From: a virus
IMG/VR virus record: IMGVR_UViG_3300022752_000293
Location: 1 to 29,039 of that record
Length of the DNA: 29,039 nt
Reading direction: 5' to 3' (one strand)
Positions 1 through 7,343 of the stretch are shown in pieces. The position numbers were made by a program, and so were the translations under genes. Under the pieces are notes generated by a model that saw only the letters and a list, made by a program, of their open reading frames with translations, was not told the origin of the DNA and ran no database searches. Positions within the stretch are counted from its first letter, which is position 1, and each line of letters begins with the position of its first letter.

Positions 1-608
1 TGAATAACGCTGGTTCTGGTGACGCATCAGGAACCACGTTCAACGGTTCAGCAGCGCGTACCTTGAGCTATAACACGCTCGGCGCAGCGGCTACAGGTGC
101 ATCTAATACGTTTACCGCTGCACAAACATTTCGAGCAGCTAATGCGGTTAGGTCTGAAGCAGCAAGTACCCAAGATGCGATTGTCTTAGCAGGCAGAGCG
201 GGTGGCACGAGTTCTTATGCAGTAACACTGACACCGGCCACGCTAAGCGCCAGCAGAACAGTAACGCTACCTGATGGCGGTGGTAACTACACGCTTGGTT
301 ATATAAACGCTCCTCAATCAACAAACACAACGGTAGCGGCGAGCGATTCAGGTAAACATATTTATATAACAGGTGGTTCTACGGCAACGCTTACGGTAAA
401 CACTAATGCAACTACTCCAATCGACATTGGAACAACCATTCTTGTAGTGAATAACAATTCAGGCAACCTAACGATCTCTGGTGCTGGTGTGACGTTTCAG
501 TTAGCCAACGGAGCAACAGGCAACAGGACGGTAGCAACAAAGGGTATGGCTACCTTGCTTAAAGTTGACACCGATACATGGTATGTTTCTGGCGCGGGAG
601 TGACCTGA
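1..608 (+). CDS. Phage tail fibre protein, C-terminal part (5' end outside the window)
   Basis: The reading frame is open from position 3 through the left edge to the TGA at 606-608, so about 201 C-terminal residues are visible and the TTG at 63 is not a true start. The first visible residues carry the motif GTTFNGSAARTLSYNTLGA, a repeat typical of phage tail fibres. After it comes low-complexity Thr/Ser/Asn/Gly-rich sequence with predicted beta character, including a TVTLPDGGGNYTL segment often seen in fibre shafts. The protein is probably a trimeric receptor-binding fibre or fibre tip. The glycine-rich gene begins 1 nt after its stop, which suggests translational coupling and a shared structure. 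There are no catalytic motifs. Fibre class is well supported; the receptor is unknown. Confidence 0.72.
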   Translation, partial: NNAGSGDASGTTFNGSAARTLSYNTLGAAATGASNTFTAAQTFRAANAVRSEAASTQDAIVLAGRAGGTSSYAVTLTPATLSASRTVTLPDGGGNYTLGYINAPQSTNTTVAASDSGKHIYITGGSTATLTVNTNATTPIDIGTTILVVNNNSGNLTISGAGVTFQLANGATGNRTVATKGMATLLKVDTDTWYVSGAGVT

Positions 609-609
609 T

Positions 610-1440
610 ATGTCTGGCGCATTAAGTGCAATGATTGCTGCTGCCTTTGCTGGTTCGGCTGGATCTACCATATCTATTCAGTACCTTGTTATTGCTGGCG
701 GCGGTGGTGGCGGCACTGGCGGCGGTGGTGGCGGCGGCGCTGGAGGTTATAGAACAAACTATACGTCTGGTTCTGGTGTTTCTACTCCTAAAGCATCAGG
801 CGGTGGTGGAAGCGTTGAAGCAGCATTAAATTTATCATTATCCACTAACTACACAGTTACCATAGGTGCTGGCTCTAGCGGCTCAGGAAGTGATTCGGTT
901 TTTTCTAGTATTACTTCTGTAGGAGGTGGGCGAGGAGGTAATAACGGTTCTGGGGTATCAGGAGGTAGCGGAGGTGGTGGCGGTTGGACTTCAACTAACA
1001 GCGGAGGTTCTGGAACTGCAAATCAAGGGTATGCTGGTTTTGGCGGCACTCCGGCTGATGCCGGTGGTGGTGGTGGTGCAGGGGCTGCTGCAACCAATGC
1101 AAACGGTGGGCAAGGCGTTTGGTCGGATATAACAGGAACTGCAACACAGCGTGGCGGCGGTGGTGGTGGTGGGTATCAAACCATCGGTACTGGTGGTGCT
1201 GGCGGTGGTGCGCCAGGGAGTCCTTTTGGTACCGCAGGAACGCCAAATACAGGTGGCGGCGGTGGTGGCGCTGGTAATAGCCCTCCAACAAACGGTGGGT
1301 CTGGTGTAGTCATTCTTCGTTATTTAGACACCTACACAATTTCTAATCCCGGCGGCGGTCTTACTTTAAGCACTTCTTCATCGGGCGGCTATAAAACGAC
1401 AACGATTACCGCTGGAACCGGAAATGTAAGTTGGACATAA
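610..1440 (+). CDS. Glycine-rich phage tail/receptor-binding protein
   Basis: The 276 aa protein has an Ala-rich N-terminus (about 1-20), then the strand YLVIAGGGGGG that opens a glycine-rich domain. Poly-Gly runs lie near residues 30-46, 64-67, 105-125, 152-157, 182-188 and 215-220, separated by Asn/Ser/Thr-rich loops. The segment GGSGVVILRY (229-238) is the usual closing strand of this domain family, and a short beta-rich C-terminus follows. Such domains occur in phage tail-tip adhesins; in T-even gp38-type adhesins the Gly tracts pack as polyglycine II helices and variable loops contact the receptor. Its position directly after a fibre gene fits a fibre-tip adhesin or adhesin/chaperone. 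Alternatively it is a distal fibre segment. The domain is clear; the role is inferred. Confidence 0.68.
   Translation: MSGALSAMIAAAFAGSAGSTISIQYLVIAGGGGGGTGGGGGGGAGGYRTNYTSGSGVSTPKASGGGGSVEAALNLSLSTNYTVTIGAGSSGSGSDSVFSSITSVGGGRGGNNGSGVSGGSGGGGGWTSTNSGGSGTANQGYAGFGGTPADAGGGGGAGAAATNANGGQGVWSDITGTATQRGGGGGGGYQTIGTGGAGGGAPGSPFGTAGTPNTGGGGGGAGNSPPTNGGSGVVILRYLDTYTISNPGGGLTLSTSSSGGYKTTTITAGTGNVSWT
697..742 (+). repeat. GGN-repeat tract encoding poly-glycine
   Basis: This is a run of GGC/GGT codons broken by one ACT. The coding strand therefore carries many closely spaced GG pairs, giving short tandem-repeat character and potential to form two-tier G-quadruplexes. Similar shorter tracts recur near 922-985, 1065-1080, 1153-1172 and 1254-1271. 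Confidence 0.7.
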
Positions 1441-1449
1441 GGATATGCT

Positions 1450-1824
1450 ATGGCGCATTACGCTTTTTTAGATAAAAACAATATTGTCACTGAAGTCATC
1501 GTCGGCAAAAATGAGGGTGAAGAAGGTCGTGATTGGGAACAATGGTACGGTGAGTTTCGTGGGCAGGTTTGCAAACGTACAAGTTACAACACCATCGGCG
1601 GGGTACACAGATTAAACGGCACACCATTCCGTAAGAACTATGCAGGGATCGGTTACACCTACCGAGAAGATATTGATGCGTTTGTTCCTCCAAAACCTTT
1701 TCCTTCATGGCTGTTAAATGCCAATGCTCAGTGGGAAGCGCCTGTGGCTATGCCTACAGACGGGCAGATGTATAGCTGGGATGAGGCCACAACAAGTTGG
1801 GTACAAGTAATATTGCCACAATAG
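1450..1824 (+). CDS. Small conserved fibre-region phage protein
   Basis: The 124 aa protein opens with MAHYAFLDKNNIVTEVI and contains NYAGIGYTYREDIDAFVPPK followed by PFPSWLLNANAQWEAP. The combination of an AFLD-N start, an AGIGYTYDxxxDAF segment and a proline/tryptophan C-terminal part is recognisable from small proteins beside tail-fibre genes in many aquatic phages. AAGGA (1438-1442) lies 7 nt upstream of the ATG and supports the start. It is soluble, with no signal peptide, membrane span or catalytic motif. Its place after the fibre and adhesin genes suggests a virion component or fibre-assembly accessory. The exact function is unknown. Confidence 0.6.
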   Translation: MAHYAFLDKNNIVTEVIVGKNEGEEGRDWEQWYGEFRGQVCKRTSYNTIGGVHRLNGTPFRKNYAGIGYTYREDIDAFVPPKPFPSWLLNANAQWEAPVAMPTDGQMYSWDEATTSWVQVILPQ

Positions 1825-1841
1825 TGTTTGTAAGATAATAT
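1813..1841 (+). promoter_or_regulatory. Possible weak sigma70-like promoter before the scaffold gene
   Basis: TTGCCA (1813-1818) lies 17 nt before TAATAT (1836-1841), in an AT-rich stretch that spans the end of the 124 aa gene and the 68-nt gap before the scaffold. Both boxes are imperfect. The longer gap and local AT-richness are the main reasons to record it. Confidence 0.22.
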
Positions 1842-1892
1842 AGATTATCAATGTATCGGCCCACTAGACCGAGACTCTAACGAGTTGGATGT

Positions 1893-2687
1893 ATGACTGA
1901 ACAAATTCAAGAAAACTTAGCGGAAGTTGAAACCGCGCCAGCACCCGAGGTGACGGCCACCACGGAGAATGCACAGATTGCGCCGGAGGTCGCTGAACAA
2001 GCACCAGAGCAGACTGAGGAAAAGCGATTTACCCAGGCTGAACTTGATGCAATGATCAGCAAACGCCTTGCGAGAGAGCAGCGTAAATGGGAACGGGAAC
2101 AAAAGCTGCGGGGGTCTACTTCCGTAACGCCGTTAGATGAATCATTAACTCAAGATAATTTTGCGACAACTGAGGAATACGCGGAAGCGTTAGCCGAAAG
2201 AAAAGCCGTAGAATTACTTGCACGACGTGATGCAGAAAGACAGCGGGCTGAAATTCTTGAGGTCTATCACGAGCGCGAAGAAGAAGCACGGACTAAGTAC
2301 GAAGATTTTGAGCAAGTTGCGTACAACCCGCGTCTTCCAATCACGACAGTGATGGCCGAAACGATTCAAGCGTCTGACATTGGCCCTGAGGTAGCGTATT
2401 ACCTTGGTTCTAACCCGAAAGAAGCTGATCGTATTGCCAAGTTGTCTCCTTTTTTGCAGGCCAAAGAGATTGGGAAGATTGAAGCTAAATTAAGCGAAAA
2501 TCCTCCTGTTAAGAAATCATCGAGCGCCCCAGCGCCGATTCAGCCGGTTACCCCACGGGGTGGCAACGCAAGAGTTTTAGACACGACTGACCCACGTTCG
2601 ATTAAAGAGATGTCAACGTCAGAGTGGATTGAAGCCGAGCGTCAACGGCAGATAAAGAAATGGGAAGCTCAAAACCGTATCCGCTAA
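1893..2687 (+). CDS. Probable capsid scaffolding protein
   Basis: The 264 aa protein is highly charged. It has an acidic Glu/Ala/Pro-rich N-terminus (1-40), the segment FTQAELDAMISKRLAREQRKW (about 46-66) that is characteristic of phage scaffolding proteins, a long helical Glu/Arg/Lys-rich middle and a basic C-terminus. Scaffolds nucleate coat assembly and leave or are degraded before DNA packaging; a basic C-terminal segment contacts coat in P22. Its position immediately before the coat gene is the conserved location. Sequence similarity to P22 gp8 itself is not obvious. The start has only a weak GGA upstream. Confidence comes from composition, the N-terminal motif and synteny. Confidence 0.72.
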   Translation: MTEQIQENLAEVETAPAPEVTATTENAQIAPEVAEQAPEQTEEKRFTQAELDAMISKRLAREQRKWEREQKLRGSTSVTPLDESLTQDNFATTEEYAEALAERKAVELLARRDAERQRAEILEVYHEREEEARTKYEDFEQVAYNPRLPITTVMAETIQASDIGPEVAYYLGSNPKEADRIAKLSPFLQAKEIGKIEAKLSENPPVKKSSSAPAPIQPVTPRGGNARVLDTTDPRSIKEMSTSEWIEAERQRQIKKWEAQNRIR

Positions 2688-2706
2688 TTTTTTATAAGGA
2701 ATTGTC

Positions 2707-3915
2707 ATGGCAAATAGTTTATTAACCATTGACATGATTACTCGCAAGGCACTTGAAATCCTTGAGAATAATCTTGTCTTGACCCGCAACGTAAACCGTC
2801 AGTACGACGATAGCTTTGCTGTCGAAGGTGCTAAGATTGGTTCAACCTTGCGTATCCGTTTACCGGATCGCGCACTTGTTACTGATGGAGCTGCTCTGCA
2901 AGTTCAGTCAGATAACGAGCAATTCACCACATTGACTGTTGCTTCACAAAAGCACATCGGCGTTAACTTTACTTCTGCTGAGTTGACCTTGCAGTTGGAT
3001 GACTTTGCAGAGCGCGTTCTTAAGCCGCGTATTAGCCAACTTGCATCAAGCATCGATGCAGACGTTGCTAATTCGTATCTGTATGTTGGCAACACGGTTG
3101 GTACGCCTGGCACAACGCCTGGCACATCGTTGGTTCTGTTGCAAGCTCAGCAGAAATTGAACGAGAACGCTGCTGTGATGTCGCCCCGTTACGCTACGGT
3201 TAATCCCGCTGCTAACGCTGGTTTAGTTGAGGGTATGAAAGGTTTGTTTAACCCCACCGATACGATCAGCAAGCAGTTTAGAAACGGCATGATGGGCATG
3301 GGCGTACTTGGCTTTGATGAGATCAACATGTCTCAGTCGATCAAGCAGTTCACGACCGGCTCACGTACGGCTACCGGCGGCACAACTTCTGCGGCTGTTA
3401 CTAGCGAAGGTGCAACCACCATTGCTATTACCGGCGCAGGCGCTAGCGCAACGGTTAAGGCTGGCGACGTGTTTACCGTGGCTGACTGCTATGCTGTTAA
3501 CCCACAGACCCGTGAGTCAACTGGTTCGCTGTTCCAGTTCGTTGTAACGGTTGATGTGACGCTTAACGGTTCTGGCGCAGGTAACTTGACGGTTGCTCCG
3601 ATGTACTCGGCTAGCAACGCGCTTGCAACGGTTAACAGCTTGCCAGCAACCAGCAAGGCTGTAACGTTTGTTGGTGCAACATCGTCGCAGTACCCACAAA
3701 ACCTCGTCTACCATAAAGACGCAATCACTTTCGCTACTGCCGATCTGATGATGCCGCAAGGTGTTGACATGGCATCGCGTCAGGTTCATAACGGCATCTC
3801 GATGCGTATTGTTCGCCAGTACGACATCAACAATGACCGTATGCCCTGCCGTATTGACGTGTTGTACGGCTACAGTGTGATTCGTCCGCAAATGGCTGTT
3901 CGTCTTTGGGGCTGA
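2707..3915 (+). CDS. Major capsid protein, P22 coat (gp5) family
   Basis: The 402 aa protein starts MANSLLTIDMITRKALEILE and follows the P22-type coat pattern: a helical N-arm, RNVNRQYDDSFA, KIGSTLRIRLP, and a long E-loop/P-domain segment with DDFAERVLKPRISQLAS. A Thr/Ala/Gly-rich insertion at about 220-330 (with VKAGDVFTVADCYAVNPQTR) corresponds to the surface I-domain of P22 coat. The C-terminus has the IRQYDINNDRMPCRIDVLYG pattern. Length is close to P22 gp5 (430 aa). The protein folds as HK97-type coat and builds the icosahedral head on the upstream scaffold. TAAGGA (2696-2701) gives a strong ribosome site. A stable hairpin follows the stop codon. Confidence 0.92.
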   Translation: MANSLLTIDMITRKALEILENNLVLTRNVNRQYDDSFAVEGAKIGSTLRIRLPDRALVTDGAALQVQSDNEQFTTLTVASQKHIGVNFTSAELTLQLDDFAERVLKPRISQLASSIDADVANSYLYVGNTVGTPGTTPGTSLVLLQAQQKLNENAAVMSPRYATVNPAANAGLVEGMKGLFNPTDTISKQFRNGMMGMGVLGFDEINMSQSIKQFTTGSRTATGGTTSAAVTSEGATTIAITGAGASATVKAGDVFTVADCYAVNPQTRESTGSLFQFVVTVDVTLNGSGAGNLTVAPMYSASNALATVNSLPATSKAVTFVGATSSQYPQNLVYHKDAITFATADLMMPQGVDMASRQVHNGISMRIVRQYDINNDRMPCRIDVLYGYSVIRPQMAVRLWG

Positions 3916-3922
3916 TTGATTT

Positions 3923-3940
3923 AGGGGGCTTCGGCCCCCT
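3923..3940 (+). terminator. Hairpin with C(UUCG)G tetraloop after the coat gene
   Basis: AGGGGGC (3923-3929) pairs perfectly with GCCCCCT (3934-3940) around the loop TTCG closed by C-G, an exceptionally stable UNCG tetraloop. The T-run is displaced (TTTTTT at 3951-3956), so it may be a partial terminator or an mRNA 3'-end stabiliser rather than a full stop. Confidence 0.6.
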
Positions 3941-3969
3941 TACCAAATTATTTTTTGAAAGGATTTATC

Positions 3970-4371
3970 ATGGCAATCCCTAATGGCGCTGGCGGCTATC
4001 AATTTAATGATGGTAACGTCGGTGAAGCTCTTTTAATCGTTCAAGGCGCACCTACAGCAATCACCGCAGCGACTACAATGACTGCGGCTCAGCTTGCTAA
4101 CGGTTTGTTTACGTTTGACGGCACGGCTGGTAACTTGACGTTGCCCACCGTTGCTTTGCTTGAAGCAGAAGTTTCTTCAGCAACCAAAGTAAATGCAGCT
4201 TTTGATTTCTTCGTGATCAACATTGATGCCGCAGGTTCAGACACCGTAACATTGGCTGTTGGAACTGGCTGGACAATTGTTGGTGCTGCTGCTGTAACTT
4301 CGGGTACATCAGGACATTTCCGTGCTCGTAAGACCGGCGATGGCACTTGGACTTGCTACCGCGTGTCGTAA
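3970..4371 (+). CDS. Putative head decoration or small virion protein
   Basis: The 133 aa protein starts at the ATG at 3970, supported by GAAAGGA (3957-3963); an in-frame TTG at 3955 would lie upstream of that ribosome site and is rejected. It starts MAIPNGAGGYQFNDGNVGEA, continues with small residues and beta-prone sequence (LIVQGAPTAITAATTMTA, TLTLAVGTGWTIVG-type strands) and ends GTWTCYRVS. The composition is typical of capsid surface or fibre-like proteins. It sits between two strong hairpins right after the coat gene, the usual place for decoration proteins. No enzyme motif is visible. The role is inferred from position and composition. Confidence 0.5.
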   Translation: MAIPNGAGGYQFNDGNVGEALLIVQGAPTAITAATTMTAAQLANGLFTFDGTAGNLTLPTVALLEAEVSSATKVNAAFDFFVINIDAAGSDTVTLAVGTGWTIVGAAAVTSGTSGHFRARKTGDGTWTCYRVS

Positions 4372-4373
4372 CC

Positions 4374-4400
4374 AATAGAGGGCTACGGCCCTCTATTTTT
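4374..4400 (+). terminator. Rho-independent-type terminator with C(UACG)G loop
   Basis: AATAGAGGGC (4374-4383) pairs with GCCCTCTATT (4388-4397) around TACG. The stem has ten pairs and runs directly into TTTTT (4396-4400). It lies between two structural genes of one operon, so it probably trims transcription rather than ending it. Confidence 0.72.
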
Positions 4401-4412
4401 AAAGGATAAATT

Positions 4413-4874
4413 ATGCCTAATACCAAACCAATTGGCGTGGCGTATGAAGATCAAGCTATCAGCGGTGGCTCAGTAGACAACACGCCTATTGGCGCGTCTA
4501 CTGCATCTACGGTTGTTGGTACGACCATTTACGCTTCATCAGAACTTGGCTACACTGCCGCCGCACAAGGTACAGTAACGCAAGCTACTGACAAATCTAC
4601 GGGCGTGACGCTTAACAAATCTTCTGGCCGTATTACGATGAACAATGCAGCTTTAGCTGCTAACACTGCTGTGACTTTTACTTTAACAAATAGTGTTATT
4701 TCTGCTAAAGATGCAATTATTGTTAACGTGTCTGGCGGTGCTACAGCTGCTGCGTATACAACTTATATCTCAAGCATGACCGCAGGGTCTGCCGATATCA
4801 CGTTGCGTAATATGACCGGTGGTAGTTTGAGTGAAGCGGTTATTATTAATTTTGCGATTATTCACGGTGTTTAA
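4413..4874 (+). CDS. Putative virion surface protein with a phage beta-domain
   Basis: The 153 aa protein has a short N-terminus (MPNTKPIGVAYEDQAISGG) and a beta-rich domain from about 45 to the end. The domain carries KSTGVTLNKSSGRITMNNAAL, TVTFTLTNSVI-type strands and the closing pattern GSLSEAVIINFAIIHG. This domain recurs in phage structural proteins, often at the C-terminus of capsid or fibre proteins, and appears to be a trimeric beta fold used for surface display. AAAGGA (4401-4406) supports the start. Context suggests a second decoration or head-fibre protein. The domain class is recognised; the precise location in the virion is inferred. Confidence 0.55.
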   Translation: MPNTKPIGVAYEDQAISGGSVDNTPIGASTASTVVGTTIYASSELGYTAAAQGTVTQATDKSTGVTLNKSSGRITMNNAALAANTAVTFTLTNSVISAKDAIIVNVSGGATAAAYTTYISSMTAGSADITLRNMTGGSLSEAVIINFAIIHGV

Positions 4875-4909
4875 AGGCACGGGGGTTAATCACCCCCGTT
4901 AAAATTATG
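4873..4909 (+). promoter_or_regulatory. Ribosome binding site split from its start codon by a hairpin
   Basis: AAAGG (4873-4877) is the only Shine-Dalgarno-like sequence for the ATG at 4907 but lies 29 nt upstream. Between them ACGGGGGT (4879-4886) pairs with ACCCCCGT (4892-4899) in a perfect 8-bp stem with a 5-nt loop. With the stem folded, 8 unpaired nucleotides separate AAAGG from the ATG, a near-optimal spacing. Confidence 0.55.
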
Positions 4910-5095
4910 GCCGTCATTTATCTTCGCCATCCGGTACACGGCGCTAAAGTCGCAATTTCGCACATGGAAGTTGAACACGACACACAGAACGGTTGGGAAG
5001 AATACGACCCTAATAATTTACATGATGGGTCTGAACCTGTTAATGAACTTCAACCGCGCCGCCGCAGCCGTAAAACTTCGGAGGTTGAGTTATGA
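4907..5095 (+). CDS. Small conserved phage protein, unknown function
   Basis: The 62 aa protein starts MAVIYLRHPVHGAKVAISHM, then has an acidic middle (DTQNGWEEYDPN) and a basic C-terminal stretch (QPRRRSRKT). Small proteins with the YLRHPVHGxKVA start are found between coat and gp4-like genes of podoviruses. No domain of known function is visible. The stop overlaps the next start as ATGA, so translation of the gp4-like gene is probably coupled to it. A hairpin separates its ribosome site from the start codon. The mixed-charge, soluble protein could be a head-tail joining accessory, but that is only positional inference. Confidence 0.6.
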   Translation: MAVIYLRHPVHGAKVAISHMEVEHDTQNGWEEYDPNNLHDGSEPVNELQPRRRSRKTSEVEL

Positions 5096-5802
5096 CAACT
5101 GCTGCTGAAATCATCGATGGATCGCTTCGTCTTCTTGGTGTTCTAGCAGAAGGCGAAACGCCATCTGCTGCTGTCATGCAAGATTCGATCATGGCAATTA
5201 ACCAAATGATTCAATCTTGGGATACAGAACGTTTAGCCGTGTTTAGTACGCAAGATCAAACGTTTACGTGGCCTGCAAATGTTATATCGCGTACTCTTGG
5301 GCCTACTGGCAATTTTGTGGGCAACCGTCCTATTGAAATTGATGATTCTACGTATTTTAAAGATCCGTCATCAGGATTGTCATTTGGTATTAAATTAATT
5401 AACCAACAACAATATGACGGCATAGCGTTTAAAACGGTTACGTCAACTTATCCGCAAGTTATGTGGATTAACAATACATTTCCTGATTTGGAAATGACTG
5501 TTTACCCTGTACCTATTAAAGCCTTAGAGTGGCACATTATTTCGGTTGAAACTTTAACTGAAGTGTCAAGTGTTGCTACTGATATGTATTTTCCACCAGG
5601 CTATTTAAGAGCTTTCCGATATAACTTAGCGTGCGAGCTAGCTCCTGAATTCGGCGTGGAACCATCGCCGCAAGTGCAACGTATTGCTATGACTAGCAAA
5701 CGTAATCTGAAGCGCATTAACTTCCCCGGCGATTTGATGGCGATTCCATACCCGATTGTTGCAACCCGTCAACGGTACAACATTTACGCTAACAACTTTT
5801 AA
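5092..5802 (+). CDS. Head-completion / tail accessory factor, P22 gp4-like
   Basis: The 236 aa protein begins TAAEIIDGSLRLLGVLAEGE and continues with DSIMAINQMIQSWDTERL, the helical opening of the gp4-like family. A beta-rich middle and the segment DMYFPPGYLRAFRYNLACELA follow, where a YxxAxRYNLA-like helix is diagnostic. In P22, gp4 binds under the portal ring, closes the head after packaging and joins it to gp10. The protein is longer than P22 gp4 (166 aa) but matches the longer variants of podovirus metagenomes. GGAGG about 8 nt upstream and ATGA overlap define the start. The gp10-like gene follows with a TAATG overlap, keeping the conserved tail-hub order. Confidence 0.82.
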   Translation: MTTAAEIIDGSLRLLGVLAEGETPSAAVMQDSIMAINQMIQSWDTERLAVFSTQDQTFTWPANVISRTLGPTGNFVGNRPIEIDDSTYFKDPSSGLSFGIKLINQQQYDGIAFKTVTSTYPQVMWINNTFPDLEMTVYPVPIKALEWHIISVETLTEVSSVATDMYFPPGYLRAFRYNLACELAPEFGVEPSPQVQRIAMTSKRNLKRINFPGDLMAIPYPIVATRQRYNIYANNF

Positions 5803-7343
5803 TGAAAACCCCAATCCTTGGATCGACTTACGTTGCTCGTTCTGTCAACGCAGCCGATGCAAGGATGGTCAATTTGTTTCCAGAAGTTGTGCCGGAAGGC
5901 GGCAAAGAGCCTGCATTTCTTCAGCGCTGTCCTGGCCTACTCAATCTTGCTACGATTGGAACCGGCCCTATCCGAGGGCTGTGGTCGTTTTCGTCAGACA
6001 ACACCTCCGCGTTTGTTGTTTCAGGTAACAGCTTATACAAGATAAACACCAGCTACGCCGCCACGTTTCTAGGTAACGTAACGGGTACAGGGCCGGTCAG
6101 CATGTCTGATAACGGTATTCAACTGTTTATTGCGGCTAACGGCCCTAGCTACATCTACAACAATTCAACCAATGTGTTCGGCCAGATTACAGATCCTGAT
6201 TTTCCCGGCGCAATAACGGTTGGCTACATTGACGGTTATTTTGTTTTCAATGAACCCAACAGCCAACGCATTTGGGTCACGCAGCTGCTAGATGGTACAG
6301 ATATTGATCCGCTTGACTTTGCAAGCGCTGAAGGATCACCGGACGGCGTAGTGGGTTTGATTGTAGACCACCGTGAAGTTTGGGTGTACGGCACAAACAG
6401 CGTAGAAGTTTGGTACAACGCAGGCTCATTAGATTTTCCGTTGCAACGTATCCAAGGCGCGTTCAACGAAATTGGTTGCATTTCTGCATACACAATTGCC
6501 AAGATGGACAACGGGCTGTTTTGGCTTGGATCTGATGCTCGCGGACAAGGCATTGTCTACCGCGCTAACGGCTACACAGGGCAACGCATCAGCACACACG
6601 CAGTTGAATGGCAAATTCAACAATACGGCAATCTTACCGACGCATTAGCGTACACCTACCAACAAGACGGCCACAGTTTTTACGTACTAATCTTTCCTAG
6701 CGCCAATACAACATGGGTTTATGACGTTGCTACAGGTGCGTGGCACGAACGCGCTGGATGGAGTGATGGAACGTTTACACGGCATCGTAGCAATTGCCAG
6801 ATGGCGTTTAACAATAAAATTATTGTTGGCGATTACGATAACGGCAATATTTACGCTTTTGATCTAAATACATACGCAGATAACGGCCAGATTCAAAAAT
6901 GGTTACGCTCGTGGCGGGCGCTCCCCACAGGGCAAAACAATCTTAAACGCACAGCCCATCACGCCATGCAAATTGATTTAGAAACGGGCGTAGGGTTAGA
7001 CGGCTATTCAGTGACTGAAAGTGTTTTCTTTATTACTGAAACAGGCGGCAATTATTTAGTAACAGAAACGAACGACTATTTTATTGAAGAGCAACAAATA
7101 CCTGGAACGCAAGGCGCAGATCCTGAAGTTATGCTGCGCTGGTCAGATGATGGCGGGCATACTTGGTCTAACTATCACACCGCATCGGTAGGCAAGATTG
7201 GTCAATACTACTATCGCGTTTGGTTTCGTAGGTTAGGCATGACGCTTAAGCTACGTGATCGCGTGTATGAGCTGTCCATGACTGATCCTGTTAAAACGGC
7301 AATCATGGGCGCAGAACTTTTAATTTCCCCAACCAATGCTTAA
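5802..7343 (+). CDS. Packaged-DNA stabilization / tail hub protein, P22 gp10-like
   Basis: The 513 aa protein opens with LGSTYVARSVNAADARMVNLFPE, a hallmark of the gp10-like family, then has repeated beta blades. Recognisable segments are VNLFPEVVPEGGKEPAFLQRCPGL, YIDGYFVFNEPNSQRIWVTQ and EVWVYGTNSVEVWYNAG, with FNEIGC and GLFWLGSDARGQGIVYR further on. Its length compares with 472 aa in P22. In P22 a gp10 hexamer attaches below gp4 and carries the tailspikes and needle, sealing the packaged genome. The start overlaps the gp4-like stop (TAATG), and its last 8 nt overlap the fibre gene. Family assignment is strong; interaction with this phage's own spike is inferred. Confidence 0.85.
   Translation: MKTPILGSTYVARSVNAADARMVNLFPEVVPEGGKEPAFLQRCPGLLNLATIGTGPIRGLWSFSSDNTSAFVVSGNSLYKINTSYAATFLGNVTGTGPVSMSDNGIQLFIAANGPSYIYNNSTNVFGQITDPDFPGAITVGYIDGYFVFNEPNSQRIWVTQLLDGTDIDPLDFASAEGSPDGVVGLIVDHREVWVYGTNSVEVWYNAGSLDFPLQRIQGAFNEIGCISAYTIAKMDNGLFWLGSDARGQGIVYRANGYTGQRISTHAVEWQIQQYGNLTDALAYTYQQDGHSFYVLIFPSANTTWVYDVATGAWHERAGWSDGTFTRHRSNCQMAFNNKIIVGDYDNGNIYAFDLNTYADNGQIQKWLRSWRALPTGQNNLKRTAHHAMQIDLETGVGLDGYSVTESVFFITETGGNYLVTETNDYFIEEQQIPGTQGADPEVMLRWSDDGGHTWSNYHTASVGKIGQYYYRVWFRRLGMTLKLRDRVYELSMTDPVKTAIMGAELLISPTNA

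Noticed and set aside
63-65. TTG as start of the first fibre gene
   Set aside because: The frame is open to the left edge and the upstream codons encode the conserved fibre repeat, so the gene starts outside the window.
995-1291. 98 aa minus-strand ORF rich in His and Arg
   Set aside because: It is the complement of glycine codons in the adhesin gene, which produces long open frames of His/Tyr/Arg.
1-1440. Diversity-generating retroelement
   Set aside because: Adhesin variability prompted a check, but there is no reverse transcriptase frame and no template repeat visible in the window.
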